Of a DNA stretch of 64,000 nucleotides, positions 8,704 to 17,048 are shown piece after piece. The notes beneath the pieces are model-generated. The model was not told where the DNA came from. It saw only the letters and a program-made list of their open reading frames with translations, and did not search any database. The stretch comes from an uncultured Christensenellaceae bacterium (lineage in GTDB: Bacteria; Bacillota; Clostridia; Christensenellales; Pumilibacteraceae), in assembly GCA_910586925.1 (NCBI GenBank), contig CAJUKG010000001.1, positions 158,964-222,963 of the forward strand. Direction: 5' to 3'. How positions within the stretch are numbered: position 1 is the first letter of the stretch; each line of letters begins with the position of its first letter. The position numbers and the translations under genes are program-made.

Positions 8704-9303
8704 ATGGAAAAGTCGGGAAAGATCGACCGCAGGGTCGTCAGGACGAAACGGGCGATACGCAATGCGTTCATAAGTCTTTTATCCGAAAAAGATTTGAACG
8801 AGATTTCGGTCAAGGATATCGCCGATGCCGCGGACGTCGACAGAAAGACGGTCTACAATTACTACAGCGGCGTTTACGAGATCCGCAACGAGGTAGAGAA
8901 CGAGATCATCGGGCTGTTCGAGCAGGGCGTCAAGGACATGGACTTGCGCAACAATATCGACAATCCGTTGCATGTATTCGAGGTGCTCACCGACGTTATC
9001 AATTCCAATATAGATCTTTACGGACAGCTGTTCAAGATAGATGCGAATTCTTATATCATACGCAAGGTGAACGGCGTGCTTCGCGACAAAGTGCGCGACG
9101 GGCTTAAAGACGCCGCGCTCGAGAACTGCGATTTCGACATGTGCGCCGATTTTGTCACGTCGGGTATGGTTTCGGTATATCAGCGGTGGTTCAACAGCGG
9201 CAGAGTAAAACCGCTCGAGGAATTGTCCAAAGAGGCGGGAACGCTTGTGATCAACGGTTTGCGCTGTTTCAGAGCGATACCCGATAAAACGGAGGGATTA
9301 TGA
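8704..9303 (+). CDS. TetR/AcrR-family transcription regulator
   Basis: 199 residues. Residues about 12-55 form the TetR DNA-binding domain: TKRAIRNAFISLL, then the helix-turn-helix KDIADAADVDRKTVYNYYSG. The C-terminal ligand domain is of the type often seen in regulators annotated TetR_C_7/8; its ligand is unknown. The stop overlaps the start of the TerB-like gene (ATGA), so the two are translationally coupled. The coupling suggests the regulator controls its own operon, possibly through the inverted repeat at 8561-8580. Confidence 0.9.
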   Translation: MEKSGKIDRRVVRTKRAIRNAFISLLSEKDLNEISVKDIADAADVDRKTVYNYYSGVYEIRNEVENEIIGLFEQGVKDMDLRNNIDNPLHVFEVLTDVINSNIDLYGQLFKIDANSYIIRKVNGVLRDKVRDGLKDAALENCDFDMCADFVTSGMVSVYQRWFNSGRVKPLEELSKEAGTLVINGLRCFRAIPDKTEGL

Positions 9304-9767
9304 AGAAGATATTGAAACCGATCGTCGCGGAGTTCGAAACAAAACTCGCCGAGCTTTCACGCGACGAGATACTCGTATTTATGTCGGAAACGAGCCTGCG
9401 CGCGCTTCCCAAGCTCGTCGAAGCCGCCGACGACCCCGAGTATGCGGTAGCATTGCTCGGCGTGTTCGTCATCGACGCCATGCTCGCCGACGGGTTTATA
9501 GCGGAAGAAGAATATCGCATTTTTGCGGAAAGCTACAGTATGTTTTTCGGGCACGAACCGAGCCGCAGCGAATGTGAGCACGCGCTTAAAACTGCGTCGT
9601 CCGATTTTCACGAAGTGATCGGCGGCATGCGCAATATTATGTTCGCTCTCGACGACGCGACGCGCGAGGACATAGTAAAGGTGTGCATGTGCATTTTTGC
9701 CGTTGACGGCAAGATCGACGAGCGCGAAAAGAAATGGTTATTTGAAATTCTCGGAGAGGAGGCTTAA
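9300..9767 (+). CDS. TerB-like domain protein
   Basis: 155 residues, all helical, cytoplasmic. The segment VALLGVFVIDAMLADGFIAEEEY and the closing CIFAVDGKIDEREKKW are the acidic, paired-helix signatures of TerB/DjlA-like domains (tellurite-resistance protein family), whose Asp/Glu residues can bind metal. The ATG overlaps the TetR stop. A related second copy follows immediately at 9769 but is interrupted. Its biochemical role is not known; in other bacteria such proteins occur in stress-response gene clusters. Confidence 0.75.
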   Translation: MKKILKPIVAEFETKLAELSRDEILVFMSETSLRALPKLVEAADDPEYAVALLGVFVIDAMLADGFIAEEEYRIFAESYSMFFGHEPSRSECEHALKTASSDFHEVIGGMRNIMFALDDATREDIVKVCMCIFAVDGKIDEREKKWLFEILGEEA

Positions 9768-9768
9768 T

Positions 9769-10209
9769 ATGAGATTCGGAGCATTGTGTAAAGAAGTGGA
9801 GCGTACCGACCCCGCACTGTACCCCGCACTGCTCGAGGGCAAAGCGTCGGAGATTTTACCCTAGCTTGAAAAGCACGTGCGTAATAAGCGCAGCGGCGCG
9901 ATCATGCTCGGCACTTTTGTCGTCGGAGCTATGCTTGCCGATAAACGAGTGGACGAGACGGAGTTCGAGCTTCTCAAGCCGCGGTTCGGCAAGTTTTTCG
10001 GCGATGCCGCGAGCTATGACGAGTGCGTAGAGATAACGCGCAATGCGAGCGAGGGCGTCGATTTGCTCGTCGAAGGCGTCAAAGACGTGCTTGCGGAGCT
10101 TGACGAGGACGTGCGCGAGCAAGTCGTGCTCGTGTGTCTTATGATTTGCGCCATCGACGGCAAGGTTTCGTCGGCGGAAAAGCGTTGGATCAAGCGACTT
10201 ATAGGCTGA
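9769..10209 (+). pseudogene. Second TerB-like gene, interrupted by an in-frame TAG
   Basis: Starting at ATG 9769, one base after the previous stop, the frame runs 31 codons to TAG at 9862-9864 and then continues open to TGA 10207-10209 with clear TerB-like sequence (IMLGTFVVGAMLADKRVDETEF and MICAIDGKVSSAEKRW). Aligned to the upstream copy, the stop falls where that protein has Lys in LPKLVE, so one A-to-T change (AAG to TAG) explains it. TAG is used as the normal stop of several genes here, so recoding is unlikely. A GTG at 9877 could restart a shorter, 110-residue product. No SD-like site precedes that GTG. Confidence 0.75.
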
Positions 10210-10339
10210 AAAGTATGACGAACGCGTCGCGATCATTCGCGTCGCGTTTTTGCGAGCGGTACGTATTCGCTTCGAAAGGTTATGCGGCGGCTCGGTATGA
10301 CGCCGACCGAATAGACGCAAATCGAACAAGGATAAACGC

Positions 10340-10819
10340 ATGAGCGGCAAAGCGTTGGTAGTCATAGATATTCAAAACGACATTACGAAAAACTATAAAG
10401 AGATCATCGGTAATATCAATGCCGCAGTCGATCGGGCTGTCGATAACGGGATTTACGTCGTCTATATCAAGCACAACAACTTATCGGCGGGTACGCGCAC
10501 GTTCAAGCCGAACACGCGCGGGGCGGAATTGGTGTCCGATATGAAAATCGTATCAGAGAATATATTCGTCAAGAGCAAGGGCAACGCGCTTACGAGCGAA
10601 GCGTTTGCGGCTTTTATTGCCGAGCACGGTATCGACGAGTTTTATATAGCGGGGGCGGACGCCGTTGCCTGCGTGAAGTCGACTTGCTATAATATGGCTA
10701 AAAACGGTTACACCGTACACGTGCTGTACGATTGTATTACGAGCTATGACAAAAAGAAGATCCCCGAGATGTTAAGCTATTACGAGCGCAACGGTTGCAT
10801 CGTCGAAACCGTGAATTAG
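10340..10819 (+). CDS. Isochorismatase-like cysteine hydrolase
   Basis: 159 residues, slightly shorter than most members. The triad of the isochorismatase/nicotinamidase superfamily is visible: Asp10 in VVIDIQND, Lys78 in IFVKSK, and the nucleophile Cys111 in GADAVACVKST. The cis-peptide region DAVACV is as expected. These enzymes hydrolyse amides or enol ethers (nicotinamide, isochorismate, carbamates); the substrate cannot be read from the sequence, and the metal-site residues of true nicotinamidases are not obvious. The start is weakly supported by an A-rich AAGGAT upstream. The next gene lies 30 bases downstream. Confidence 0.85.
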   Translation: MSGKALVVIDIQNDITKNYKEIIGNINAAVDRAVDNGIYVVYIKHNNLSAGTRTFKPNTRGAELVSDMKIVSENIFVKSKGNALTSEAFAAFIAEHGIDEFYIAGADAVACVKSTCYNMAKNGYTVHVLYDCITSYDKKKIPEMLSYYERNGCIVETVN

Positions 10820-10849
10820 GCACGGGCGAGGTATACGGAGCGCGATATC

Positions 10850-11065
10850 ATGAGTAAGTACGAACCGCTGTGGCGGTATCTGAAATCGGAGGGCGGCGAC
10901 AGCTTGAAATTGTCTTACGCCGAAATCAAGAATATTTTGGGCTTCGATATAGACCATTCTTTTTTGACATACAAAAAAGAAGCGATAAATTACGGTTACG
11001 AAGTCGGCAAAATATCGCTTAAAGAAAAGACCGTGACGTTCGTAAAACTTGCGATTGACAATTAA
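10850..11065 (+). CDS. Small conserved protein of unknown function
   Basis: 71 residues. Sequences of the kind seen here (YEPLWRYLKSEGGDSLKLSY, then IDHSFLTYKKEAINYGYEVG) are familiar from short uncharacterised Firmicutes proteins of about this length; no catalytic motif is evident. Probably co-transcribed with the hydrolase 30 bases upstream. GGAG precedes the ATG. Confidence 0.75.
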   Translation: MSKYEPLWRYLKSEGGDSLKLSYAEIKNILGFDIDHSFLTYKKEAINYGYEVGKISLKEKTVTFVKLAIDN

Positions 11066-11073
11066 AATACGCG

Positions 11074-11189
11074 TGTCATATCGACCGCAACGAACGGAGC
11101 GAACAGATCGGATGGATCTCGTAAGATACGGCGTTACAAAGAGATTTCTCCGCTACGCGCTCCTTCGTCGCGCTTCGGTCGAAATGACA
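11074..11189. repeat. Dispersed inverted-repeat element, family B
   Basis: The element starts TGTCATATCGACCG and ends CGGTCGAAATGACA, terminal inverted repeats of 14 bases with one mismatch. Inside are GAGATTTCTCCGCT-type segments shared with copies at 48267-48399 and 63851-63888. It has no coding capacity and resembles a miniature inverted-repeat element. Confidence 0.75.
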
Positions 11190-11270
11190 GATGGGAAGCG
11201 TATACGTCGTGTGCGGCGAAGTGATATAACTTAAAGTCGGCTCGCGTATATGACGATTAAAACGCAAAAC

Positions 11271-11302
11271 AAAACGCGACGTGTTTATGGCGTCGCGTTT
11301 TT
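11271..11302. terminator. Bidirectional terminator between convergent genes
   Basis: Perfect AAAACGCGAC/GTCGCGTTTT stem around an 11-base loop, with A-tract and T-tract on the two sides. It can end transcripts from the plus-strand small gene and the minus-strand aminopeptidase. Confidence 0.85.
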
Positions 11303-11328
11303 GCGCGGGGTTTTCGGTCGGATATCCG

Positions 11329-12567
11329 TTAATCGAATTCTTTTGTGAAATTGCCGTTTTCAAACACTTTGAGCGTTTTGCCGTCGCGTGTTTCCGCCGT
11401 GATCTCGAGGTCTTTCGTGCCGACCATGAAATCGACGTGCACGCCCGAATCGTTGATACCCGCGGCGCGGAGTTGTTCTTTGGACATTTCGGGTCCGCCT
11501 TTGACGCATGTGGGGTAGGCTCTGCCGATGGCAAAGTGGCAGCTGGCGTTCTCGTCGAACAGCGTTTCGTAAAACAGCGTGTGCAGTTTGCTTATGGGCG
11601 AGTCGTACGGGACGAGTGCTATCTCGCCGAGACTGCGGCTGCCTTCGTCCGTTTCGATGATGCCTTTCAATAGATCGACGTTCGTTTTGGCGGTGTAGTC
11701 GACGATCTTGCCGTCCTTTAATGTGAGTTCGATACCCTCGATGATCTTACCGTTATAGCAAAGCGGCATGGACGCGCACACTTTGCCGTCGATACGGTTG
11801 CAGTCGGGCGCGGAGAACACTTCTTCGGTCGGCATGTTCGCGTTGAACGTGACGCCGTTGCACTCGTCGACGCCGCCGCCGAACACATAGTTTTCGGGCA
11901 TGCCCACTACGAGATCGGTACCGAGCGCGTTTTTATAGTGGAAATGTTTTATGTTCGCGGCGGTCAGTTTTTCGCGGCGGGTTTTGAGTTCTGCGGAGTG
12001 CTTTGCCCATGCTTCGACGGGGTCGTCGTTGTTTACGCGCGTCGTTTTTGCGATGAACTTTGCGAGCTTGCGGAATGCGTCTTTCGGTTTCATGTCGGGG
12101 AACATCAACTTTGCCCATTCGGGGTGGGGGTATGCGATTATCGACCACTTGATTTTATGCGACATCGACTTGTCGTAATAGCGCGACAGTCCGACTATGT
12201 CCGCACGACGCGACGCCGTCATTTTGTCGGCGTCGGCATGCTCGAACGCGTTCGGGTTTTCGCAAACGATATTTATGACGCACCCGTCAACGTCGGCGAA
12301 ATAATTGCGCTCCTCGTACATGAACGACGGCTTATGCGAAAGCGTGTCCGCGGTCTGATACGCGAAATCGAGTTTGGATATTTCCTCGTCGCGGTATTTC
12401 ACGACGACGCGCTTCGCGCCGCGCTCGTAGCACATGCGCACCACTTCGCGCGTGAGATCGACGGCGTATACCGTGGACTGCACATATACTTCTTCGCCCG
12501 GCTGAACGTTCACGCCGGTGCAAACCACTGCGCGGGCAAGCCCCTTGTTGAGTTTCTTCAAAGACAT
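11329..12567 (-). CDS. M29-family metalloaminopeptidase (AmpS/PepS type)
   Basis: 412 residues, the usual length for M29 aminopeptidases, which release N-terminal amino acids from peptides using a two-metal centre in the cytoplasm. Family landmarks are present: an N-terminal VCTGVNVQPGEEVYV block, NMPTEEVFSAPD in the middle, EIALVPYDSPIS, and the metal-binding HVDFMVG (H-x-D) near the C-terminus. GGAG lies before ATG 12567. The gene is 28 bases downstream of the fumarase genes on the same strand and may share their transcript. Role: peptide catabolism. Confidence 0.92.
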   Translation of the reverse strand: MSLKKLNKGLARAVVCTGVNVQPGEEVYVQSTVYAVDLTREVVRMCYERGAKRVVVKYRDEEISKLDFAYQTADTLSHKPSFMYEERNYFADVDGCVINIVCENPNAFEHADADKMTASRRADIVGLSRYYDKSMSHKIKWSIIAYPHPEWAKLMFPDMKPKDAFRKLAKFIAKTTRVNNDDPVEAWAKHSAELKTRREKLTAANIKHFHYKNALGTDLVVGMPENYVFGGGVDECNGVTFNANMPTEEVFSAPDCNRIDGKVCASMPLCYNGKIIEGIELTLKDGKIVDYTAKTNVDLLKGIIETDEGSRSLGEIALVPYDSPISKLHTLFYETLFDENASCHFAIGRAYPTCVKGGPEMSKEQLRAAGINDSGVHVDFMVGTKDLEITAETRDGKTLKVFENGNFTKEFD

Positions 12568-12595
12568 TATATTATCTCCTCTTGTGGGTTTTTTG

Positions 12596-13096
12596 CTATA
12601 TTATTGATACGACGGCGGGGAAGTCTTTTACCGTCAGTTTGTATACCGCCTCGCAACCGAGGTCGGGATATGCGATGAGTTCGCACGCGGTTATGCGGCT
12701 TTGGTACAGTGCCGCCGCGCCGCCGATCGCCGTGAGATACACCGCGCCGTGCGCCTTGATAGCTTGCGTAACCGCTTCGTTCCTGATACCTTTGCCTATC
12801 ATTACCCGCAGTCCGTTTTCGATGAGCAGCGGCGTGTAGGCGTCCATGCGTCCGCTCGTCGTCGGACCGCAACTGCCGATGAGATTGCCGTGCTGCGGCG
12901 GAGTAGGTCCGCAATAGTATATCGCGGCGTCGCCGAGCGGGAAGGGCAGCGGCTGACCGCTCGTTATTGCGGCGGCTATCCGCTTGTGCGCTTGATCTCG
13001 CGCCGTATACACTGTACCGCATATTTCCACGAACGTCCCTGGCTTCAAATTTTTTATATGCGCGGCGTCGGCGGGAAGATATAATTTTTCGGGCAT
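12596..13096 (-). CDS. fumB: Class I fumarate hydratase, C-terminal (beta) subunit
   Basis: 166 residues. Forms with the alpha subunit the iron-sulfur class I fumarase that interconverts fumarate and L-malate (the same subunit type occurs in L(+)-tartrate dehydratase, so substrate is not certain). Typical segments are YYCGPTPPQHGNLIGSCGPTTSGRMD and MIGKG. A longer open frame begins at 13141, but ATG 13096 with GGAGGT just upstream matches the family start. It follows the alpha gene by eight bases. Confidence 0.9.
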   Translation of the reverse strand: MPEKLYLPADAAHIKNLKPGTFVEICGTVYTARDQAHKRIAAAITSGQPLPFPLGDAAIYYCGPTPPQHGNLIGSCGPTTSGRMDAYTPLLIENGLRVMIGKGIRNEAVTQAIKAHGAVYLTAIGGAAALYQSRITACELIAYPDLGCEAVYKLTVKDFPAVVSII

Positions 13097-13104
13097 GATA
13101 CCTC

Positions 13105-13926
13105 CTAAAGCACTATCGAGCCGTGTCGCAGGCTGTGGCATTGCAGGTTGACCGCTACGGGCAGCATGCCGATATGCGACGGCGCGACTTCGATATTCAC
13201 CGCGAGCGCGGTGGTTCTGCCGCCGAGCGCGGCGACGCCTATGCCGAGCGCGTTTACTTTTTCGAGTATTTCCGTTTCGAGCGCGGCGACGTCCTCGCGC
13301 GCGTTGTGCACGCCTATCGGGCGGAGAAGCGCGCGTTTCGAGAGGGCGCAGGACGTTTCGGTGACGCCGCCGATACCGACGCCGACGACTAGCGGAGGGC
13401 AGGCGTTGCGCCCGCCGCGTTCCACAGCGTCCACGACCGAACGCACGATCCCCGCATTGCCGTCGGCGGGAGTGAGCATGTATAGCTTGGACATGTTCTC
13501 GCTGCCCGCGCCTTTGGCGAGGAAAGTGATCTCGAGCGCGTCGCCCGAAACAAGCTCGAGTTCTATTATGGCGGGGGTGTTGTCTTTGGTGTTCAGCCGC
13601 GTAACGGGGTCTGCGACCGATTTTCGTGCGCCCGCATACGCTTCGCGCACCGCCGCGTTTATCGCGGCATACAGCCCGGGCGCGTATACTTCTTCGCCGA
13701 GTTTTACGAAAAACAGGGCTTGCCCCGTGTCTTGACAGCAGTACAGATCGTCGCGTTCGGCAACGGTGTTGTTCTCGACGATAAGCTGCGCCGCTCGGCG
13801 TTCGAGCGGGCTGTCGGTGTCTATCGCCTCGAGCGCGGCGGTGACCGATTTATCGGCTACGGTAAGACAGCGGTGAATGAGTTTCGCCACGGCAGACTTG
13901 ATTTTGTCCTGTGCTATGGATTTCAT
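13105..13926 (-). CDS. fumA: Class I fumarate hydratase, N-terminal (alpha) subunit
   Basis: 273 residues, family length. The alpha subunit binds the [4Fe-4S] cluster: candidate ligands are the Cys pair in YCCQDTGQ (about residue 64), Cys in ACPPLVVGVG, and Cys in ETSCALSK. GAGSENMS is another family signature. Tartrate dehydratase alpha is the main alternative. The beta subunit follows eight bases later. The promoter ends six bases before the ATG, so the operon transcript is probably leaderless. Confidence 0.9.
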   Translation of the reverse strand: MKSIAQDKIKSAVAKLIHRCLTVADKSVTAALEAIDTDSPLERRAAQLIVENNTVAERDDLYCCQDTGQALFFVKLGEEVYAPGLYAAINAAVREAYAGARKSVADPVTRLNTKDNTPAIIELELVSGDALEITFLAKGAGSENMSKLYMLTPADGNAGIVRSVVDAVERGGRNACPPLVVGVGIGGVTETSCALSKRALLRPIGVHNAREDVAALETEILEKVNALGIGVAALGGRTTALAVNIEVAPSHIGMLPVAVNLQCHSLRHGSIVL

Positions 13927-13932
13927 AGGATT

Positions 13933-13961
13933 ATTATATCATACCGCGCGAGCAAACACAA
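13933..13961 (-). promoter_or_regulatory. Fumarase promoter, probably leaderless
   Basis: On the minus strand: TTGTGT, 17-base spacer, TATAAT, then AATCCT and the ATG at 13926. The six-base gap puts the predicted transcription start at the start codon. Confidence 0.65.
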
Positions 13962-14037
13962 CAAAATTCGCTCGATTTCGGCGATATTATCGCTAAATGC
14001 GGCGTGAATACTGCGGCGAAGTCGCGCAAACAAACGC

Positions 14038-14066
14038 TTGCATTTGTCGCGATTTAATGTTATAAT
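14038..14066 (+). promoter_or_regulatory. Promoter of the walJ-like operon, probably leaderless
   Basis: TTGCAT (14038-14043), 17-base spacer, TATAAT (14061-14066); ATG at 14074 follows after seven bases and lacks a ribosome-binding sequence. Confidence 0.7.
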
Positions 14067-14073
14067 TGAAAAT

Positions 14074-14847
14074 ATGAGTTTGAGAATTTGCAGTCTTGCG
14101 TCCGGGTCGAAGGGAAATTGTTGCTTCGTGTCGGACGGAATAACGAATATATTGATCGACCTCGGCATTTCGGCGAGTCGCGCCGTAAAATGTCTTAATG
14201 TGCTCGGCGTCGATCCGCGAAGCGTGACCGTGCTCGTTACGCACTCGCATTCCGACCACGTGGGCGGGTTGAAAGTATTTTGCAAAGCGTATCCCGAAGT
14301 GCGCGTGCTTTGTCAAAAGGAATGTGCGCGCGGCGTGGAAACTGCGGGCGGAGTGCGCGCGGTCGTCTGCGAAGAACGTAAGTTCGGTGTGGGCACGCTG
14401 CAAATAACCGCATTACCCGTTTCGCATGACGTGCCGTGTTTCGGTTATATCGTTTCGGACGGCGGAAAGAAAGCCGCCGTCGTAACCGACGTCGGGGTGC
14501 TGAACACCGCGCAACTCACCGCGCTGTCGGGTTGCGACATGATCATGCTCGAGTGTAATCACGACATAGAGAGGCTCGCCGCCAATCCGCGTTACTCGCA
14601 GTCGCTCAAGAACAGAATAATCTCGCGGCACGGGCATTTGTCCAATGCCGACTGCGCCGCGGCATGCGCGTTTCTCGCGTCCAACGGCGTACACAATTTT
14701 ATTCTCGCGCATCTTTCGGAAGACAATAACGAGCCGTCGCTCGCGCTTAACGCGGTAGAGCACGCGCTCGAGGATGCGGGGCTTGTCGGCGTGCGCGTGG
14801 TCGCGGCTACTCAAAATGCAATGACGGGGTTGTTCGAGATATGTTGA
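14074..14847 (+). CDS. walJ: WalJ/YycJ-like metallo-beta-lactamase-fold hydrolase
   Basis: 257 residues. The opening LRICSLASGSKGNCCFV and the zinc motif THSHSDHVGG (HxHxDH) identify the MBL-fold family whose Bacillus member is YycJ/WalJ, an exonuclease-like enzyme linked to the WalRK cell-wall regulon. Further metal ligands are expected at HD in VSHDVPCFGY and in the SRHGHLSNADCA segment. The family start is ATG 14074; an in-frame extension to 14038 overlaps the promoter. The rlmH gene three genes downstream repeats the walJ-htrA-rlmH order of many Firmicutes, with two CPBP genes in the place of htrA. Stop overlaps the next start by seven bases. Confidence 0.88.
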   Translation: MSLRICSLASGSKGNCCFVSDGITNILIDLGISASRAVKCLNVLGVDPRSVTVLVTHSHSDHVGGLKVFCKAYPEVRVLCQKECARGVETAGGVRAVVCEERKFGVGTLQITALPVSHDVPCFGYIVSDGGKKAAVVTDVGVLNTAQLTALSGCDMIMLECNHDIERLAANPRYSQSLKNRIISRHGHLSNADCAAACAFLASNGVHNFILAHLSEDNNEPSLALNAVEHALEDAGLVGVRVVAATQNAMTGLFEIC

Positions 14848-15884
14848 ACGGCGGTAAATTTCGCAAATACGATCTTTGCGAAGCGTGTATGTTCTATCTC
14901 GGCGCGGTGGTCGTATTGCTCGCTGGACAAGCCGCGGCGGGCGTCATCGCGTACGCGCTCGGCGATAAAATAGCCGATCCCGCGGCGAACGGCGTGTTTA
15001 ATACCGCGTTCATGATAGTATTGCAACTGATCTCGGCGGCGTTCATAGTCGTTTATACGCGTTGCACGAAGCGGTCGTTCAATTTTTCTTTTATAGGCGA
15101 GGGTGAAACGTCGAAAGCGAAAAATCCGCTGTATTACGTTTTGCCGATCGTCGCGGCGATAGTGTTGATGGCGGGAATGTTCTTGCCCACGATGTGGTAC
15201 GGCTATTTTACGCAATACGTATTGCGCGTGCCGCCCGAGGCGGGGCAGGTGGACATGTCGCGTCCTGCGTCCGTCGCGTGCATAGTTATAGCGTCGGTGT
15301 TTCTCGCGCCGCTGTGCGAAGAAACGATCTACCGCGGCGTGCTGTTCGGCGGACTTAAAAGCGGTCACGGGGTCGTAAAAGCGGTGCTGCTGTCCGCGCT
15401 CGCTTTTATGCTCATGCACATGAACGTGTCGCAAGTGGTGTTTCAGTTCGCGCTCGGCGTGACTTCGGCTGTCATTATGTGGGCGGGCGGACGGCTCGTT
15501 TCGTGCATAATTTTGCACGCCGCCGCAAACTCGCTCGCGCTCGTTATCGAGCTTACGCCGCTCGGCGTCGCGCTCGGCGGGTGCGTGGAATGGCTGACGC
15601 AAAACGTCGTCGCCGCAGTATTCATAACGCTCGGTTTCGCGCTCGTCGCCGCGGCATTGATGTTCGTGATAGTTAAGTTCGGCTTTATGCGCATCGGGGA
15701 AGCCGCGCGCGCCGAAGATAACGATGCGAGTGGCAATGCGGCGGAACTCGGTCAAGCGGATGGCGAAAGAGAAGTGCTCATCGCGGATATGCGCAAGAAA
15801 GACGGAAGAATGAGATATATTATCGCCGCGTCTATTTGCGGCGTAATGCTGGTCGTGAATACGGTCGCGATCGTGTTGGGGTAG
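14841..15884 (+). CDS. CPBP-family intramembrane metalloprotease
   Basis: 347 residues with about eight hydrophobic helices. The CPBP (CAAX protease/bacteriocin-processing, formerly Abi) motifs are present: EETIYRG (EExxxR) and a downstream MLMHMNVSQVVFQF with a metal-binding His. The C-terminal tail is hydrophilic before a last helix. These membrane enzymes cleave peptides in the bilayer; some give self-immunity to bacteriocins. It overlaps the walJ-like stop, so translation is coupled. A second CPBP gene follows after five bases. Confidence 0.88.
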   Translation: MLNGGKFRKYDLCEACMFYLGAVVVLLAGQAAAGVIAYALGDKIADPAANGVFNTAFMIVLQLISAAFIVVYTRCTKRSFNFSFIGEGETSKAKNPLYYVLPIVAAIVLMAGMFLPTMWYGYFTQYVLRVPPEAGQVDMSRPASVACIVIASVFLAPLCEETIYRGVLFGGLKSGHGVVKAVLLSALAFMLMHMNVSQVVFQFALGVTSAVIMWAGGRLVSCIILHAAANSLALVIELTPLGVALGGCVEWLTQNVVAAVFITLGFALVAAALMFVIVKFGFMRIGEAARAEDNDASGNAAELGQADGEREVLIADMRKKDGRMRYIIAASICGVMLVVNTVAIVLG

Positions 15885-15889
15885 GCGAC

Positions 15890-17041
15890 ATGGCTGACGA
15901 AAACGAACTCGAATGTGACGGCGCGGTTTTGCCTGCGACCGAAAATAACGGCGGCGAACAAACGTCGCCGACACGAAATACCGACGGCGGGGAACGGCGA
16001 TCGACGGAGTGTGTAAGCGGCGACGAAGCGAAACCTCGGCGTTCCGCTTGCGGCAACAGAGATTGGTTGTGCGTGACGCTCGTCTTGCTGTCCTGCATCG
16101 TCGGCACATTGCTCATGCGGATAATCTCGTACTTTATGCCCGCATACTCGACGTACGGCGGATATTTGCTGTCGCAGGCGGCGTTCTCGCTTCCCGTACA
16201 GCTGTTGTTGTTTCTCGGAATTCCCTTTGCGATATACACATATGTCGGCAAGAGAAGCGTAAAGCAAACGCTAAAGTTCTCGTCCGCGACGCGATTCAAG
16301 CCCGAGTTCTTGCTCGCGCTTCCGCTCGGCATGGCGGTGTTTTCGGTCACTATCGGGGTGTCGTCGGGCTGGACGGGATTGCTTCGCATGACGGGTTACA
16401 CGCCGAGTTCGGGTTCGCCCGATCTTCCCGATTCGTTCGTGCCCGGATATTTTGTCGCCGAAGTGCTGATGACGGCGGTGTTGCCCGCGGTGTGCGAGGA
16501 GTTCGCAATGCGCGGCGGATTGCTGTCGACCGTGCGCCGCGGCTACGGCAAGGCGGCGTGCATAATGTTTTGCGCCGTCATGTTCGGACTGTTCCACCAA
16601 AATATCAGACAGGTGTTTTACACGTCGCTGTTCGGCGCGCTCGCGGCGTTTCTCGTGTGCGAAACGGACAGCATTTTTCCCGCGGCGATCATGCATTTTA
16701 CCAACAATTTTTGCAGTGTGTATTTCGACTATGCGGCGCGTTACGGATGGCTTGGAGGCGGACTTTTCGGCTGGCTCGGTGCAATGCCGGGTTGGGCGTT
16801 CTTGGCGATCATTGCCACCGTCGGACTTATAGGCGCGGCGATCGTCATTCTCATGCTGTACGTTCACGACAAAAGCGTGTTGCGGGAGCGTAAGCGGAAT
16901 GCGGAGTATCGCACCGCGCCAGCAGAGGGCGAGATCGTCGTTTCTAAGCCGCGAAACGTCGAAGCTGCGGGCATCGTCGCGCTCGCGTCGATCGCGCTTA
17001 TCACGACCGTTTTTACGTACGTATGGGGATTTTTATATTAG
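15890..17041 (+). CDS. Second CPBP-family intramembrane metalloprotease
   Basis: 383 residues. A hydrophilic, acidic N-terminus of about 60 residues precedes the membrane helices. Catalytic motifs are EEFAMRGG (EExxxR) and GLFHQNIRQVFYTS (metal-binding His and conserved Asn). The start at ATG 15890 leaves five bases after the previous stop; an in-frame ATG at 15836 overlaps the upstream gene and adds unrelated residues. Tandem duplication with the previous gene is plausible, though the two are quite different. rlmH starts seven bases downstream. Confidence 0.87.
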   Translation: MADENELECDGAVLPATENNGGEQTSPTRNTDGGERRSTECVSGDEAKPRRSACGNRDWLCVTLVLLSCIVGTLLMRIISYFMPAYSTYGGYLLSQAAFSLPVQLLLFLGIPFAIYTYVGKRSVKQTLKFSSATRFKPEFLLALPLGMAVFSVTIGVSSGWTGLLRMTGYTPSSGSPDLPDSFVPGYFVAEVLMTAVLPAVCEEFAMRGGLLSTVRRGYGKAACIMFCAVMFGLFHQNIRQVFYTSLFGALAAFLVCETDSIFPAAIMHFTNNFCSVYFDYAARYGWLGGGLFGWLGAMPGWAFLAIIATVGLIGAAIVILMLYVHDKSVLRERKRNAEYRTAPAEGEIVVSKPRNVEAAGIVALASIALITTVFTYVWGFLY

Positions 17042-17048
17042 GTGCGAT

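Noticed and set aside
9862..9864. TAG as a recoded (pyrrolysine or read-through) codon
   Set aside because: TAG is the ordinary stop of several genes here, and there is no sign of a read-through element; a point mutation is simpler.
10134..10343. Plus-strand frame between the TerB-like remnant and the hydrolase gene
   Set aside because: It overlaps the TerB-like remnant in another frame, has no ribosome site and an Arg/Ser-rich composition typical of shadows.
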